64,000 nucleotides of DNA from Chryseobacterium sp. ISL-80 (GCA_018613055.1 JAGGQZ010000003.1:62001-126000), one strand, 5' to 3'; counted from the first letter of the stretch, positions 9,319 to 20,890 are shown. Numbers and translations: made by a program. The notes: generated by a model not told the origin, from the letters alone.

Positions 9319-10605
9319 TTAACTTGCCTGCTCTCTTGGTTTTTCGTAGATGTCTATCCCTGCTTCATTCAGCATCCATTCAATATGGACTCCGTATCCG
9401 CTTGTTGGGTCATTTACGAACACATGCGTCACAGCACCTACAAGCTTGTTATCCTGAATGATCGGGCTGCCGCTCATTCCCTGGACAATCCCGCCTGTTT
9501 TCTCCAGCAGCTCAGGATCTGTTACCTTGATAACCATACCCTTTGTTGCCGGGAATTTTTGCGGGATGGTGCTGACAATCTCTATATCAAAAAGATTAAC
9601 TTCGTCATTATTCACAACTGTAAGGATTTTCGCCGGTCCTTCCTTTACCTGATGGGACAGGGCAATCGGCAATGGCTTGTCAAATACTCCATTCGTAATA
9701 TCCTTGTTCAGCTCACCGAAAATCCCAAAAGGACTGTTCCGGCGGATATTTCCAATTACTTCTCTGTCGGAAGAAAAGCGTGCCAGTTTTTCACCTGGAT
9801 TGCCTTTCCCGCCTTTTTCGATTGAAGTAACGGTCGATCTAACGATTTGCCCATCCTCAACCACAATTGGCTTTTTTGTATCCATGTCAGATATGACATG
9901 TCCAAGTGCTCCATATTTTTTTGACTGAGGATGATAAAAGGTCATCGTCCCGATTCCTGCTGCCGAATCACGTATATACAAGCCAAGTTTATAAGTGTTC
10001 TCGTTTACATCCTTCTTAGGCTGCAGCCGGGTTTTGATTTTTTCATTTTCCCGCTTGATAACTACATCCAATGGCTTCCCGTCTGCTCCTGCTTGTTTTA
10101 CGAATGGGCCGACGTCTGCCATTTTTTCTATTTGCTGTCCATTGATTTCTGTGATAATGTCGCCTTTTTTGATACCAGCCAGTTCTCCTGGAGATACCCT
10201 TCCTTCATCTGCCTGAACCTGATGATGTCCGACCACAAGGACACCAACTGTATTAAGTTTTACTCCTATTGATTGACCGCCTGGCCTGACCTTGAAATCC
10301 TTAAGGACATTCACATCGACCTTTTTCACCGGGAATCCGGCTAACTCAAGGACCATCTCATCCTTTCCATGCCTTTTCGCCTCAATAGAAACTGTTTCAT
10401 CTTTCTGGTCAACCGTGATGCTCGAATCAGTTAAGGGAGCCGTTACTTGAACTGCATTTGCCTGGAAATCAAGCTTTTGCCCCTCGAATAAAGTTATATC
10501 TCCTGGAATAGATAAATATTCATGTACTGGTTTTGCAAATCCTAAAGCAATTAATGAAACAAGGAGAATTCCACCAATAAATTTTCTGAGAAAATCTTTT
10601 TTCAA
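9319..10605 (-). CDS. spoIVB: SpoIVB sporulation serine peptidase (S55)
   Basis: Signalling protease secreted from the forespore that triggers pro-sigma-K processing. I chose the TTG at 10605, about 10 bases after GAGGAG, giving 428 residues. With this start the catalytic triad falls at His236 (GHVISD), Asp363 and Ser378 (GMSGSP), the numbering I recall for the B. subtilis enzyme, which supports the choice. An N-terminal membrane anchor covers about residues 8-24 and a PDZ domain lies at roughly 115-195. An ATG at 10638 is possible but has no ribosome binding site. Confidence 0.95.
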   Translation of the reverse strand: MKKDFLRKFIGGILLVSLIALGFAKPVHEYLSIPGDITLFEGQKLDFQANAVQVTAPLTDSSITVDQKDETVSIEAKRHGKDEMVLELAGFPVKKVDVNVLKDFKVRPGGQSIGVKLNTVGVLVVGHHQVQADEGRVSPGELAGIKKGDIITEINGQQIEKMADVGPFVKQAGADGKPLDVVIKRENEKIKTRLQPKKDVNENTYKLGLYIRDSAAGIGTMTFYHPQSKKYGALGHVISDMDTKKPIVVEDGQIVRSTVTSIEKGGKGNPGEKLARFSSDREVIGNIRRNSPFGIFGELNKDITNGVFDKPLPIALSHQVKEGPAKILTVVNNDEVNLFDIEIVSTIPQKFPATKGMVIKVTDPELLEKTGGIVQGMSGSPIIQDNKLVGAVTHVFVNDPTSGYGVHIEWMLNEAGIDIYEKPREQAS

Positions 10606-10701
10606 TCCATTCACTCTCCTCGCTTCTAGTCCACACACATCAAAAATGGCTACACCTTTAATTTTGCCTCGACTCGCCTCATTTATAACCGGTATAAAAA
10701 T

Positions 10702-10730
10702 AAAAAAGCTACCCTTTATGGATAGCTTTT
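10702..10730 (-). terminator. Terminator of recN
   Basis: On the minus strand the AAAAGCTATCC and GGGTAGCTTTT arms are followed by TTATTTTTAT. The stem overlaps the recN stop codon. Confidence 0.75.
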
Positions 10731-12421
10731 CATGTGACAGCCTTCATATTCTGTGCCAGCTGCAGCAATTCTTCTGCATGCTGTTTTGTAAGCTCCGTAA
10801 TTTCCACACCGGAAATCATCCTTCCGATTTCCTTCACCTTATCAGATGATGATAGCGGAGTAACGGAGGTTTTGGTCCGCCCATTTTTGATGACCTTCGC
10901 AATATAAAGATGGGTATCCGCCATAGCAGCTACCTGAGGCAAGTGAGAAATACAAAGCACCTGGGATCCGGTCGAAACATTGTAGATCTTTTCAGCGATC
11001 GATTGCGCGACCCTCCCGCTCACACCTGTATCTACTTCATCAAAAATAATCGATGTGACACCCTGATGTTTGGAGAAGATACTTTTTAGAGCCAGCATGA
11101 TTCTTGACAGCTCTCCACCAGAAGCGACCTTGGACAATGGCTTTAAAGGCTCTCCAGGATTTGTTGAAATATAAAATTCAACTTTGTCCGCTCCATTTTT
11201 CTGGAAAACGTCCAGGTCCGAATCGATCTTTAATTCAAATACCGCTTTTTCCATATAAAGCTCTTTTAATTCTTTATGAATCAGCTTCGTCAGTTTCTTG
11301 GCCCATTTTTTGCGTGTTTCAGTTAAATTATGGGCTTCAATCCGCAAGTCTTTTTTGAGCGATGCCAATTCCTTTTCCATCTGGCCAATATGGACTTCCT
11401 TGTTTTGCAGCGTCTCAATTTCTTCTTCGATCTTAGAAGCATATTCAAGGATCTCTTCAATCGACTTACCATATTTCCGCTTAAGCTGGTTGATTTCATT
11501 CAATCTGTCTTCTATCTCCAGTAAACGCTGAGGATCATACTCAAGGGAATCGAGGTCGTTTCTGATCGTTCTCGCAGCATCCTCGAGCATATAGTAGCTG
11601 TTTGCGACAGTTTCTGCGACCGTTTTATATTCAGGATCCAATTCAGCAGCACTCTGGAGATTATCCATAACCAGTCCGATCCAATCCAGACCTTTCTGAT
11701 CGCCTTGCAGCGCATTGTAGCTTGTCTGGATACTTTCGAAGATGCGTTCAAAATTGGCAAGCTTCCGCCGTTCTTCCAGCAGTTCCTCATCCTCGTTCAT
11801 CATCAGGTTCGCTGACAGGATTTCATCATGCTGGAACTGGATCAGGTCGAGCCTGTGCGCCATTTGCTGTTCATTTTCACTGAGGTTCTTAAGCTTTTTG
11901 AGTGTTTGTTCATACGATCTGTATACCAGTTGATACTCCTGGAGGGCAGGAAGGATTTCATCTGATCCAAACTGGTCCAAAAGATTGATATGCCGTGTTT
12001 CATCCATTAGTTCCTGGTGTTCGTGCTGGCCATGGATATCAATCAGCGTTGAACCGACTTCCCTTAAGACAGCGATGGTGACAAGCTTGCCATTGATTCT
12101 GCAAACACTTTTGCCACTGGCTGCAATATCCCTCCTTAAAACAATCATCCCGTCCTCGATTTCAATCCCGAATTCTGCTGCTTTCGACTTACACGGATGG
12201 TTTTCACCTTCAATAAAAAACAGCCCTTCGATCTCCGCCTTATCCTCACCGTGACGGACAAATTCGGCTGAACCTCTCCCGCCGACAAGCAGGTGGATTG
12301 CATCAATGATAATGGATTTACCGGCACCGGTTTCTCCAGTCAGAACAGTTAGACCTTTATTGAAAGATACAGATAATGATTCAATAATGGCGAAATTACG
12401 TATTGATAATTCATTTAACAA
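10730..12421 (-). CDS. recN: DNA repair protein RecN
   Basis: SMC-like ATPase recruited early to double-strand breaks. The 563-residue product has Walker A GETGAGKS at 29-36, long coiled-coil segments from about 150 to 380, the ABC signature region [15 protein letters not shown] and Walker [14 protein letters not shown]. The TTG start at 12421 follows AGGTG at a suitable distance. It is downstream of argR in the same direction, with a 16-bp gap. Full length. Confidence 0.96.
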   Translation of the reverse strand: MLNELSIRNFAIIESLSVSFNKGLTVLTGETGAGKSIIIDAIHLLVGGRGSAEFVRHGEDKAEIEGLFFIEGENHPCKSKAAEFGIEIEDGMIVLRRDIAASGKSVCRINGKLVTIAVLREVGSTLIDIHGQHEHQELMDETRHINLLDQFGSDEILPALQEYQLVYRSYEQTLKKLKNLSENEQQMAHRLDLIQFQHDEILSANLMMNEDEELLEERRKLANFERIFESIQTSYNALQGDQKGLDWIGLVMDNLQSAAELDPEYKTVAETVANSYYMLEDAARTIRNDLDSLEYDPQRLLEIEDRLNEINQLKRKYGKSIEEILEYASKIEEEIETLQNKEVHIGQMEKELASLKKDLRIEAHNLTETRKKWAKKLTKLIHKELKELYMEKAVFELKIDSDLDVFQKNGADKVEFYISTNPGEPLKPLSKVASGGELSRIMLALKSIFSKHQGVTSIIFDEVDTGVSGRVAQSIAEKIYNVSTGSQVLCISHLPQVAAMADTHLYIAKVIKNGRTKTSVTPLSSSDKVKEIGRMISGVEITELTKQHAEELLQLAQNMKAVT

Positions 12422-12437
12422 GCAAACGTCACCTCAT

Positions 12438-12887
12438 TTACAGCATGTCAAGAAAACGATTTGTGACCGACTCAGTATCCTCTGGAGTACGGCAAATAAT
12501 CAAGATGGTATCGTCTCCACAAATCGTTCCTAATATATCATCCCAATCAAGATTATCAATCAGTGCACCAATCGCATTCGCATTGCCAGGCAATGTTTTC
12601 ATGACTAACAGATGTCCAGCCTGGTCGATTCGGATAAAAGCGTCCATCAGCGATCTTTTCAATTTTTGCAGTGGGTTGAAACGCTGGTCAGCTGGCAGGC
12701 TGTATTTATATCTTCCATCAATCAAAGGGACCTTTACAAGATGCAGCTCTTTAATATCACGAGAAACTGTTGCCTGTGTAACATTAAAACCCGCCGCCTT
12801 CAAACGGTCGACCAGTTCATCCTGAGTCTCGATATCCTTGCTTGCAATCAACTCACGAATTTTAATATGTCTTTGTCCTTTATTCAT
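12438..12887 (-). CDS. argR: Arginine repressor/activator ArgR (AhrC)
   Basis: Hexameric arginine-responsive regulator of arginine synthesis and catabolism. The 149-residue protein has an N-terminal winged helix with the recognition segment [10 protein letters not shown] (about 39-48). The C-terminal arginine-binding domain includes [11 protein letters not shown] and [11 protein letters not shown]. The start follows AGAGGTGATATGA. Its place between the tlyA-type gene and recN is conserved in Bacilli. Confidence 0.95.
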   Translation of the reverse strand: MNKGQRHIKIRELIASKDIETQDELVDRLKAAGFNVTQATVSRDIKELHLVKVPLIDGRYKYSLPADQRFNPLQKLKRSLMDAFIRIDQAGHLLVMKTLPGNANAIGALIDNLDWDDILGTICGDDTILIICRTPEDTESVTNRFLDML

Positions 12888-13028
12888 TCATATCACCTCT
12901 GGATAAATCCGAAACATTCATATACTCATATGTTAGCCGATTTCAACAGAATGTACAATCTTTCGTGGTTATTCAGCAAAAGATCATGCCGGAATTGACA
13001 AAGTGGTGAACAACTTTTCAAGCCAACA

Positions 13029-13060
13029 AAAAAAGAACAGACTGATAAAGTCTATTCTTC
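13029..13060 (-). terminator. Terminator after the yqxC/tlyA gene
   Basis: On the minus strand GAATAGACT pairs with AGTCTGTTC and T7 follows. The hairpin overlaps the stop codon. It separates the dxs-yqxC unit from argR. Confidence 0.75.
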
Positions 13061-13900
13061 TTCACTGGTTTGTTTCGATTTCAGTTCATCATGTGCCTGC
13101 GTCACAACTGTTTCAGGCAGGATTTTCAACATTGATTTGCCCTTTTCATCTTCTGGATTGTTCCACTGGAGATGGAGGAGGAATTCAATATTGCCATCTC
13201 CGCCGGTGATGGGCGAAAAGCTTAAGTCCTTGACATCATATCCCTGTTCAATCGAAAAAGAAATAATCCGGTCCAAAACTTGTTCGTGGACCTTCCTGTC
13301 TCGGACGATTCCTTTTTTGCCTACTTGTTCCCTTCCTGCCTCAAACTGCGGTTTAACGAGGGCCACAATATCGCCCCCTGGCACCAGCAAGGTTTTGAGG
13401 ACAGGCAGGATGAGCCGGAGTGAAATGAACGAAACATCAATGCTTGCGAAATCCGGCATACCTTTTTCAAGATCTTCTGGTTTCACATAACGGAAATTCG
13501 TACGTTCCATCACGACGACTCTTTCATCCTGGCGAAGCTTCCAGGCGAGCTGATTGTAGCCAACATCAAGTGCATAGGACATTTCAGCACCATTTTGAAG
13601 AGCACAATCAGTAAATCCGCCAGTAGAAGCCCCGATATCAAGCAGCTTTTTCCCGTTGACATCAAGGTCAAAAACCTTCAGGGCCTTTTCCAGCTTTAGT
13701 CCGCCGCGACTTACATACGGAAGGAGATTTCCTTTAACCGTCAACGGAAGATCGATATTAACCTTTTCACCTGGCTTGTCAAGCCTGTTTTCGTTTGAAT
13801 AGACGAGTCCTGCCATGATTGTCCGTTTCGCTTTTTCCCTTGTTTCGGCAAGGCCGCGGTCTACCAGCAGAACATCTAAACGTTCTTTTTTTATTTTCAT
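13052..13900 (-). CDS. yqxC: TlyA-family rRNA 2'-O-methyltransferase/hemolysin-like protein
   Basis: An N-terminal S4 RNA-binding domain (about 5-65: RLDVLLVDRGLAETREKAKRT) is followed by an FtsJ/RrmJ-type SAM methyltransferase domain with LLDIGASTGGFTDCAL as motif I. Family members methylate cytidines in rRNA; the hemolysin name is historical. 282 residues is close to the usual 270-280. It starts three bases after the dxs stop, so the two are co-transcribed. Confidence 0.9.
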   Translation of the reverse strand: MKIKKERLDVLLVDRGLAETREKAKRTIMAGLVYSNENRLDKPGEKVNIDLPLTVKGNLLPYVSRGGLKLEKALKVFDLDVNGKKLLDIGASTGGFTDCALQNGAEMSYALDVGYNQLAWKLRQDERVVVMERTNFRYVKPEDLEKGMPDFASIDVSFISLRLILPVLKTLLVPGGDIVALVKPQFEAGREQVGKKGIVRDRKVHEQVLDRIISFSIEQGYDVKDLSFSPITGGDGNIEFLLHLQWNNPEDEKGKSMLKILPETVVTQAHDELKSKQTSEEE

Positions 13901-13903
13901 TGC

Positions 13904-15796
13904 TTACGCCCTTTTTTGTTTCTGTCTTGCAAGCTTTTGCATTCTTAAAACAACATCTTCTGTTGTCATGCCAATTTCATGAAGCAGCTTGTCGACGCTT
14001 CCATGTTCGATGAACTTGTCCGGAATCCCCATCCTGTCGATTTCGACGTGCTGATAGCCAAGGTCATGTGCCGTTTCAAGCACAAAGCTTCCGAATCCGC
14101 CCTGCAGGACAGCTTCCTCAATGGTCAGGATCGGCATGTTTTCGTTCAGGATCCCTGTAAGCATTTCTTCATCAAGCGGCTTGATAAAACGTGCATTGAC
14201 AACTTTTACGGATACACCTTGCTTTTCAAGGATTTCCGCCGCTTCCATTGCCATCGGAATGGTTGTTCCGAACGTGAGGATGGCTGCATCTTCACCTTCA
14301 CGCAGCACTTCCCAGCTGCCAATCGGGATTTCCTTCAGTTCTTCATCCATTGGGACACCGAGACCATTGCCTCGAGGGTAACGCATCGCAATCGGTCCAT
14401 CATCATACTGGATTGCAGTCTTCACCATATGCTGACCTTCGTTTTCATCTTTCGGCATCATCAAGACCATATTAGGCAGATGCCTCAGGAAGGCAATATC
14501 GAATACACCTTGATGCGTTTCACCATCCGCTCCAACAAGTCCGGCACGGTCTATGCCGATGAACACATTAAGGTTCTGGCGGCATATATCATGAACTACC
14601 TGGTCATAGGCTCGCTGCAGGAAGGTGGAATAGATCGCCAGGAATGGCTTCATCTTTTGTGTCGCCAGGCCAGCAGCAAAAGTCGTTGCATGCTGTTCGG
14701 CAATTCCGACGTCAATCATCCGGTCAGGGAATTCACTTGCGAAGCCTTCAAGTTTTGAACCAACAGGCATCGCTGGTGTCACAGCCACGATCCGCTCATC
14801 TGTCCGTGCGATTTTTCTTACAGTCTCACTGACGAGCTTACTCCATGCCGGCGGTGCGGAGTCCGGTTTTACGAAAGCACCGGTTTCCATTTTATAAGGG
14901 CCTGTTCCATGCCAGGTGCCGATTTTATCATTTTCAGCAGGATTGTATCCCTTGCCTTTTTTGGTGATGACATGCAGAAGCACAGGACCTTCCTGTTTCT
15001 TTGCATATGCAAGGTTCTCGAAAAGAGCGTCATAGTCATGGCCATCCACTGGTCCAAGATAAGTGAAACCCAACTCTTCGAAAAAGATGCCTGAAACGAA
15101 GAGATATTTTAAACTGTCCTTGATCCGCTCGGCTGTGGACGCCAGCTGGCCGCCAATGGCAGGGACTTTTTTAAGCAGGTATTCGAGCTCATCTTTTACC
15201 CAGTGGTATTTACCCGCAGTCCGAAGACGTCCAAGCACATTATGCAAGGCTCCAACATTTGGCGCGATGGACATTTCATTATCGTTCAGAATCACGATCA
15301 GCTTCTTTTTCTCATGTCCGATATGATTCAACGCCTCTAACGCCATTCCCCCTGTAAGGGCACCATCGCCGATGATCGGCACAATATGGGAATTTTCCCC
15401 CTTCAAATCACGGGCGATTGCCATTCCCATTGCAGCTGATAAAGAGGTTGAGCTATGGCCGGTTTCCCAGACATCATGCTCGCTTTCCACCATTTTCGGG
15501 AATCCGCAAAGGCCTTTATGCTGCCGCAATGTATCGAATTGACAAGCTCTGCCTGTCAGGATTTTATGAACATAGGACTGGTGGCCAACATCCCAGAGGA
15601 ATTTATCCTTTGGGCTGTCAAAGCATTTATGGAGAGCAATCGTTAATTCGACCACTCCAAGGTTAGGTCCAATATGTCCTCCTGTGACCGATAATTTTTC
15701 TATCAAAAACTGCCGAATCTCCCTGCTTAACTCTTCCAATTCCTTTTTCGAAAGATTTTTCAAGAAGGAAGGGTCTTTTATCGATAAAAGATCCAT
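13904..15796 (-). CDS. dxs: 1-Deoxy-D-xylulose-5-phosphate synthase
   Basis: First enzyme of the MEP isoprenoid pathway; condenses pyruvate and glyceraldehyde 3-phosphate using thiamine diphosphate. The ThDP-binding motif [15 protein letters not shown] and the second Pyr-domain segment [14 protein letters not shown] are intact. From ATG 15796 (after GAGTGG) it has 630 residues, close to the family length. The alternative GTG at 15805 adds three residues. It lies next to ispA, which uses the pathway's products. Confidence 0.96.
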   Translation of the reverse strand: MDLLSIKDPSFLKNLSKKELEELSREIRQFLIEKLSVTGGHIGPNLGVVELTIALHKCFDSPKDKFLWDVGHQSYVHKILTGRACQFDTLRQHKGLCGFPKMVESEHDVWETGHSSTSLSAAMGMAIARDLKGENSHIVPIIGDGALTGGMALEALNHIGHEKKKLIVILNDNEMSIAPNVGALHNVLGRLRTAGKYHWVKDELEYLLKKVPAIGGQLASTAERIKDSLKYLFVSGIFFEELGFTYLGPVDGHDYDALFENLAYAKKQEGPVLLHVITKKGKGYNPAENDKIGTWHGTGPYKMETGAFVKPDSAPPAWSKLVSETVRKIARTDERIVAVTPAMPVGSKLEGFASEFPDRMIDVGIAEQHATTFAAGLATQKMKPFLAIYSTFLQRAYDQVVHDICRQNLNVFIGIDRAGLVGADGETHQGVFDIAFLRHLPNMVLMMPKDENEGQHMVKTAIQYDDGPIAMRYPRGNGLGVPMDEELKEIPIGSWEVLREGEDAAILTFGTTIPMAMEAAEILEKQGVSVKVVNARFIKPLDEEMLTGILNENMPILTIEEAVLQGGFGSFVLETAHDLGYQHVEIDRMGIPDKFIEHGSVDKLLHEIGMTTEDVVLRMQKLARQKQKRA

Positions 15797-16094
15797 TCGG
15801 ACCACTCACTTTCATTTCTGACTTATCATTCCGCCATTTTTTCAGGCTGTTCTTCATAGACTATTGCTCTGCCTGCTCCGTATCAGGCCGCAATACAAGC
15901 AATATGGTTAAAATAACCTTATTCTAAAAAAGTTGTTAGTAATAACATATATTAAATAAAGAACGGTTTTCAAGCTATACCTTAAAATATGGCATCTATT
16001 TTTCACAATATGTATAAAAAAAGCCGCCAACACCAAGGTGCTAACAGCTTATTATAGCACACGGATGAAGAATGCTTCAACGAGGCACAGATTT
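15797..16094. other. dxs-ispA intergenic region
   Basis: About 300 bp, AT-rich around 15900-16020. It contains the ispA terminator at the right end, and presumably the dxs promoter, which I could not place with confidence. No ORF or repeat seen. Confidence 0.5.
16015..16049 (-). terminator. Probable terminator of the xseA-xseB-ispA unit
   Basis: On the minus strand an imperfect stem (GCTGTTAGCACC with GGTGTTGGCGGC) is followed by T7. Confidence 0.65.
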
Positions 16095-16988
16095 CTAATG
16101 GTTTCTTAATCCAATCAAATCCGTAATTTGTGAAAGGACCCCCACTTGAAGCCCGGTTGATTCCAGAGCATCCTTGGCATTGCGCAGGTGATCCTGCAGG
16201 GCTTGTTTGGCTCCATCCAGTCCAAGCAAAGCGGGATATGTGCTTTTTTCGTTCGCAGTATCGCTGCCGATAGGTTTGCCAATCATCTCTTCTGTCCCTT
16301 CGAGGTCCAGGATATCGTCTCTAATCTGGAAAGCAAGACCGATATGATAAGCAAACTTCGCCAGTATTTCCTTTTGTGCAGCAGTTGCCCCGGCAATCTC
16401 TGCTCCGGCAATGATACTGTATTCAAGCAATTTCCCTGTTTTATGGATATGGATATATTCAAGCTGTTCGAGCGTCAGCTTTCTGTGCTCCCCTTCCATA
16501 TCCGCTACTTGTCCGCCAACCATACCATGAGCTCCCGCAGCAGTTGACAGCCTGCTGATCAATGTCAGCTTGACCTTGTCGGATGCTGACTCCTCTGGCA
16601 TTTCCGCAATCATGTTGAAGCTAAGCGTCAACAATGCATCTCCTGCAAGAATGGCCGTGGCTTCACCGAACACTTTATGATTCGTCAGCTTTCCTCTTCT
16701 TAGATCATCATCATCCATGCTTGGCAGATCATCATGGATCAAAGAATAAGTATGGACCATTTCAATTGCCGCAGCAGCATCAAGTCCATGAATCGGGTCT
16801 TTGCCAAAAGCGTCAATCACCGCAAAGACCAGAAGCGGCCGAATTCTCTTCCCGCCTGCTTCAAGAGAATAGAGCATGGCCTTTGCAAGATTTTCCGGAG
16901 TCTCCAGGGAACCAACTGCATCCCTGAGCCGCTCCTCAAGAAGTGCCTTATATTTCTTTGAAAAAGAATCTAGTGAAACAGGATGCAA
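16095..16988 (-). CDS. ispA: Farnesyl diphosphate synthase
   Basis: Polyprenyl synthetase that adds isopentenyl diphosphate units to make farnesyl diphosphate. The first aspartate-rich motif is DDLPSMDDDDLRRGK and the second is DDILDLEG; GGKRIRP is also present. The 297-residue protein begins at a TTG that overlaps the xseB stop region. The ribosome binding site GAGGAGG lies in the last xseB codons, so the genes are translationally coupled. Confidence 0.95.
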   Translation of the reverse strand: MHPVSLDSFSKKYKALLEERLRDAVGSLETPENLAKAMLYSLEAGGKRIRPLLVFAVIDAFGKDPIHGLDAAAAIEMVHTYSLIHDDLPSMDDDDLRRGKLTNHKVFGEATAILAGDALLTLSFNMIAEMPEESASDKVKLTLISRLSTAAGAHGMVGGQVADMEGEHRKLTLEQLEYIHIHKTGKLLEYSIIAGAEIAGATAAQKEILAKFAYHIGLAFQIRDDILDLEGTEEMIGKPIGSDTANEKSTYPALLGLDGAKQALQDHLRNAKDALESTGLQVGVLSQITDLIGLRNH

Positions 16989-16990
16989 AA

Positions 16991-17224
16991 CTATTCCTCC
17001 TCATTTATGGAGAAGCTTTCAGTCCGTCCATCTTCAGTAATGATCTGGGCCAGTTGTTCTTCCACATTCTTTAGCTTATCATGGCAAAGTTTGGATAATT
17101 CCATTCCTTCTTTATAAAACGAGATTGCTTCCTCCAATGGCACATCGCCCTCTTCCAATTTTTCAACAATACTCTCCAATTGGTCCATCGCCTGTTCAAA
17201 GCTCAGTTTTTTTTCTTCAGCCAT
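16991..17224 (-). CDS. xseB: Exodeoxyribonuclease VII small subunit
   Basis: A 77-residue, acidic, all-helical protein that binds the C-terminal part of XseA. Conserved segments: [11 protein letters not shown] and [19 protein letters not shown] chose ATG 17224, ten bases after GAGGAG and overlapping the xseA end by 8 bp. An upstream start at 17272 would extend into xseA without a ribosome binding site. Confidence 0.93.
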   Translation of the reverse strand: MAEEKKLSFEQAMDQLESIVEKLEEGDVPLEEAISFYKEGMELSKLCHDKLKNVEEQLAQIITEDGRTESFSINEEE

Positions 17225-18572
17225 TGTTTTCACTCTCCTCAATATCTGTAACGACGCATTTAATGCTTCCATCAGAAAGCTTTACGAATATTTTTCGTTC
17301 CGGCTTTACCTGGCTGACAGTCTTGATTAAGCTTCCATCATCTGTGTAGGCAAGGCTATAGCCGCGGTCCATGATTTTCAGCGGGCTCAATGCTTCAAGA
17401 GTGGACAGGATCCCGTTGAACTCTTTTCTCTTTTCTGAAACAACAGCTGTCATGGCCCGGTTTAATGCCCTCGTTGTTCTTAAATGTCTCTCTGCAGAGA
17501 TTTTCCTTAATTCCTCTGGATGGCTGCGCTCCAATCTTCGTTTCAATTGAATAAGCGCATCATGTTTAGAGGAATATAATTTTTCAGCTCCGCGGGTTAG
17601 TGATTCAGTCAGCTTGTCGATTTGTTCAAGCTTTTGCTCATATAATTTTCTAGGGTAGCGGAAGGCGTAAGACCTGATCAGCCGCTGGTAGCGCTCTTGC
17701 TGGAAGAACACCTTTTCCCGCATAGCCCTCATCAGTCTCGTCTCCCTGTTCATTACCCTCTCAATCAATTCCTGGATATGAGGGACAGCAAGTTCAGCCG
17801 CACCTGTAGGCGTCGGTGCTCTCATGTCTGCAACGAAATCCGCAATCGTGAAATCCGTTTCATGTCCGACTGCCGAAATAATCGGTATTCGTGAGGCAAA
17901 AATCGCCCTTGCGACTGTTTCCTCATTGAAATTCCACAATTCTTCAATCGATCCGCCTCCGCGTCCAATGATCAGAACATCAAGATCTTCCCGCTCATTT
18001 GCCTTCTCGATCGCCCTCACGATGGAAGGGCCGCCCTGATCACCCTGTACAAGTGCTGGAAAGATCAGTACCTTCGTTATCGGATATCTTCTTTTGATCG
18101 TCGTCAGTATATCACGGATTGCCGCCCCTGTTGGAGATGTGACAATCCCGACAGCTTTCGGGTATTTTGGGATAGGCTGTTTATATTTCGGGGAAAAAAG
18201 CCCTTCTTGCTCAAGCTTTTTCTTGAGCTGCTCATAAGCGACGAATAAATCGCCCACTCCATCGGTTTTCATATCCTTTATGTATATCTGATACTGGCCG
18301 CTGCCTTCATATACGGAGATATCTCCTCTGACCAGCACCTTCATCCCATTCTCAGGCCTGAACTTCATGTTTCGGGCAGATCCGGCAAACATGACAGCAA
18401 GTATTCGGGCTTTCTCGTCCTTGAGTGTAAAATACATATGTCCGCTGGAATGCCTTTTGAAATTTGAAATTTCACCTTTGAGATAAACACCCTGCAAATG
18501 CGGATCAGCATCGAATTTTCGTTTTATGTATTTAGTTAACGCATTGACGGTAAGATAACGCTGTTGCTCCAT
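17217..18572 (-). CDS. xseA: Exodeoxyribonuclease VII large subunit
   Basis: Single-strand-specific exonuclease subunit. The 451-residue product has the N-terminal OB fold (about 1-100, with the [16 protein letters not shown] segment). The catalytic domain carries the [10 protein letters not shown] and [11 protein letters not shown] motifs, and the C-terminal helical region contacts XseB. Start at ATG 18572 after AAAGGAG, matching the usual [10 protein letters not shown]-terminus. First gene of the xseA-xseB-ispA unit. Confidence 0.95.
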   Translation of the reverse strand: MEQQRYLTVNALTKYIKRKFDADPHLQGVYLKGEISNFKRHSSGHMYFTLKDEKARILAVMFAGSARNMKFRPENGMKVLVRGDISVYEGSGQYQIYIKDMKTDGVGDLFVAYEQLKKKLEQEGLFSPKYKQPIPKYPKAVGIVTSPTGAAIRDILTTIKRRYPITKVLIFPALVQGDQGGPSIVRAIEKANEREDLDVLIIGRGGGSIEELWNFNEETVARAIFASRIPIISAVGHETDFTIADFVADMRAPTPTGAAELAVPHIQELIERVMNRETRLMRAMREKVFFQQERYQRLIRSYAFRYPRKLYEQKLEQIDKLTESLTRGAEKLYSSKHDALIQLKRRLERSHPEELRKISAERHLRTTRALNRAMTAVVSEKRKEFNGILSTLEALSPLKIMDRGYSLAYTDDGSLIKTVSQVKPERKIFVKLSDGSIKCVVTDIEESENNG

Positions 18573-18734
18573 TGGAAAACTCCTTTGGCGGAACATATGA
18601 ATATTCCTTTAAAGATTGATTCAGGCTTCATAAAAAACTGCCCATATCCATTATAAGTTTAGAATCCCGATTCGTCACTTAACATAAGTGGATTTTCAGT
18701 TTCTAACCATAACAGATATGGACAGGATACTGCC

Positions 18735-19607
18735 TTATCGATTTGAATTTTGTAGTCTGCTCATATTATTTTTTGCCGACTTGAGGGTATTGTACATCAG
18801 CATGGCAATGGTCATTGGACCGACACCGCCCGGCACTGGAGTGATATAGCCGGCTTTTTCTTTTACTTCATCAAAAGCGACATCCCCGCATAGTTTGCCT
18901 TCATCGTTCCGATTCATGCCCACATCGATGACGACAGCTCCTGGTTTGATATGGTCCGCTGTAATCAATCCGGCTTTTCCAACAGCCGCTACAATGACAT
19001 CCGCCTGCTTTGTGTGTTCTTTCAAATCCTTTGTTCTCGAATGGCAGTATGTAACCGTTGCATTTTCATTTAAAAACAATTGGCCTGCCGGCTTCCCGAC
19101 AATATTGCTTCTGCCAACCACGACTACATGCTTGCCGGCTAGGTCGATTCCGATTTCCTCCATCATCACCATCACACCGTAAGGAGTACATGGCAAAAAG
19201 GCATCCTGTCCGGTCATCATTCTGCCAATATTGATCGGATGGAAGCCATCAACATCTTTTTCAGGGGAAATGGCTTCAATCAATTTCTTCTCGCTGATAT
19301 GCTCCGGAAGAGGCAGTTGTACCAAAATGCCGTGGATGGCCTCATCGTTGTTCAATTCTTCAATTTTGGCCAATAGTTCCTGCTCAGCAATCGAAACAGA
19401 ATATTCAATCAGGACGTTATGCATCCCCAGTTCCCTTGCCGTTTTTTGCTTGCTGGTGACATAGGTTCTCGATGCCTGGTTATCTCCGACAAGAATGACA
19501 GCCAGGCCTGGAGTAACACCCTGCTTTTTTAGCTCCTGGACCTGATCCGCAATTTCGAGTCTTTTCTTTTTAGCAATTTCTTTCCCATCAATAATTATAG
19601 CAGCCAT
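18735..19607 (-). CDS. folD: Methylenetetrahydrofolate dehydrogenase/cyclohydrolase FolD
   Basis: Bifunctional enzyme interconverting 5,10-methylene-, methenyl- and 10-formyl-tetrahydrofolate. Conserved features: the [13 protein letters not shown] segment with the catalytic lysine, VQLPLPEHI, the NADP-binding [13 protein letters not shown], and the C-terminal [14 protein letters not shown]. 290 residues from ATG 19607 after GGGGA. It links to the glycine cleavage genes later in the window through one-carbon metabolism. Confidence 0.95.
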   Translation of the reverse strand: MAAIIIDGKEIAKKKRLEIADQVQELKKQGVTPGLAVILVGDNQASRTYVTSKQKTARELGMHNVLIEYSVSIAEQELLAKIEELNNDEAIHGILVQLPLPEHISEKKLIEAISPEKDVDGFHPINIGRMMTGQDAFLPCTPYGVMVMMEEIGIDLAGKHVVVVGRSNIVGKPAGQLFLNENATVTYCHSRTKDLKEHTKQADVIVAAVGKAGLITADHIKPGAVVIDVGMNRNDEGKLCGDVAFDEVKEKAGYITPVPGGVGPMTIAMLMYNTLKSAKNNMSRLQNSNR

Positions 19608-19660
19608 ACTTTCTCCCCCTATATAATCAGGGAAAGGCCAACCTGCATGCTTCAATGGTG

Positions 19661-20053
19661 TCAGGAAATGCTTTGTTTCACTTTTGACAGAACACCATTG
19701 ATGAACCGGCTTGATTGGTCATCCCCATATAATTTAGCAATTTCAATCGCTTCATCAAGAACGACATTCATAGGTACCTCTTCATTGCAGTATTTCAATT
19801 CATATACAGCCAGGCGAAGCAGATTACGGTCAACAGCCGCCAGTCGGTCGAGGGACCACTTTTCCAAGTACACCTTGATCTCCTCATCAATTTCCGGCTG
19901 ATGCTCCAATGTACCGTTTACAAGCTTATTCAAATAGTCATCCCCGGCTTCTTCTTCAAGCACATGCTCAATCGCATCCGATGCTTCCACCTTGCTTATA
20001 TCAATCTGGAATAAGGCTTGCAGCGCCTTTTCTCTTGCTGTTCTTCTTTTCAT
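19661..20053 (-). CDS. nusB: Transcription antitermination factor NusB
   Basis: RNA-binding subunit (with NusE/S10) of the rRNA antitermination complex. The 130-residue all-helical protein begins with the typical [14 protein letters not shown]. It also has the conserved [20 protein letters not shown] and [22 protein letters not shown] segments. Upstream of folD and in the same direction. Confidence 0.95.
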   Translation of the reverse strand: MKRRTAREKALQALFQIDISKVEASDAIEHVLEEEAGDDYLNKLVNGTLEHQPEIDEEIKVYLEKWSLDRLAAVDRNLLRLAVYELKYCNEEVPMNVVLDEAIEIAKLYGDDQSSRFINGVLSKVKQSIS

Positions 20054-20238
20054 GGAATTCTTTAGCTCCTTTTATCGCTTGTCTGATTCTAACAAAATAA
20101 TAGCATATCATATCTGATAAAGCATGGTTTCCTATTATTTTTCACTTTTTAGAAAAAAGTTAATCAAAGCAAAGGCAAATATCTGGTGGAAGCAAAGAAT
20201 TTGTGGATGTTATTAACTGTTCCTGTGCCCATGTCGGT

Positions 20239-20394
20239 TAATGAGGTTATCTGTGCCTGCTTCGGACAGCTTTTACAAAAAAAAAGGAATCCTGTCCGAA
20301 CCCGGACCTACTTCGGACAGCTTTAACCGAAAAACCTGCAATCCTGTCTGAACTTGGACCTGCTTCGGACAACTTTAAAAGGAAAACCAGGATT
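20239..20394. repeat. 52-bp-period hairpin repeat, short array (two clear units plus one degenerate)
   Basis: Units start at 20291 and 20343, exactly 52 bp apart, with a degraded unit before. Each contains CTGTCCGAA (or CTGTCTGAA) about 10 bp before TTCGGACAG (or TTCGGACAA), so it can form a 9-bp hairpin. The same unit and period recur in a longer array at 43771-44250. The spacer between hairpins is A-rich here. It lies between nusB and the yqhY terminator. No ORF. Confidence 0.85.
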
Positions 20395-20424
20395 ACTTAG
20401 CAGGTATCTCCTAAAACTATAAAA

Positions 20425-20460
20425 AAAACCAAAGGCATGTATATTTATGCCTTTGGTTCG
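20425..20460 (-). terminator. Terminator of the accB-accC-yqhY operon
   Basis: On the minus strand AACCAAAGGCAT and ATGCCTTTGGTT flank an 8-nt loop and T7 follows. Confidence 0.9.
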
Positions 20461-20464
20461 GTGA

Positions 20465-20875
20465 TTAAACTTCCTGTTCGACTTCTGGTTCTACTTTTTG
20501 GTTTTCGAACTGAACGCCGACTACATGGATATTGACTTCTGTTGCATCAAGTGCGGTCATGTTCAATAATGCCTGGCGGATGTTATCCTGGATTTTCTGT
20601 GCTACCACAGGAATCGATACGCCAAACTTCATGACGCAATAAACATCAACCTTGATTCCTTCTTCTACAAGCTCAACTTTTACACCTTTGCCGTGGTTTT
20701 TCTTTCCGAGTCTTTCGACTACACCAGCTGCGAAGCTTCCGCGCATCTGCATGACACCTTCTACTTCTGATGCAGCGATGCTTGCAATGACTTCAATTAC
20801 TTCAGGTGCAATTTCTACTTTGCCCAAGCCGTTTTCATCATGGCTCATTTCAAGTAAATGTTGCTGTTCACTCAT
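20465..20875 (-). CDS. yqhY: Asp23/Gls24 family protein YqhY
   Basis: A 136-residue acidic cytosolic protein of the Asp23 (DUF322) family. The core motif is GKVEIAPEVIEVIASIAASEVEGV; the second half has VKVELVEEGIKVDVYCVMKFG. In B. subtilis YqhY is co-transcribed with accBC and affects acetyl-CoA carboxylase activity. The same linkage (15-bp gap to accC) is present here. Confidence 0.9.
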   Translation of the reverse strand: MSEQQHLLEMSHDENGLGKVEIAPEVIEVIASIAASEVEGVMQMRGSFAAGVVERLGKKNHGKGVKVELVEEGIKVDVYCVMKFGVSIPVVAQKIQDNIRQALLNMTALDATEVNIHVVGVQFENQKVEPEVEQEV

Positions 20876-20890
20876 GGCTAGACCCTCCTA

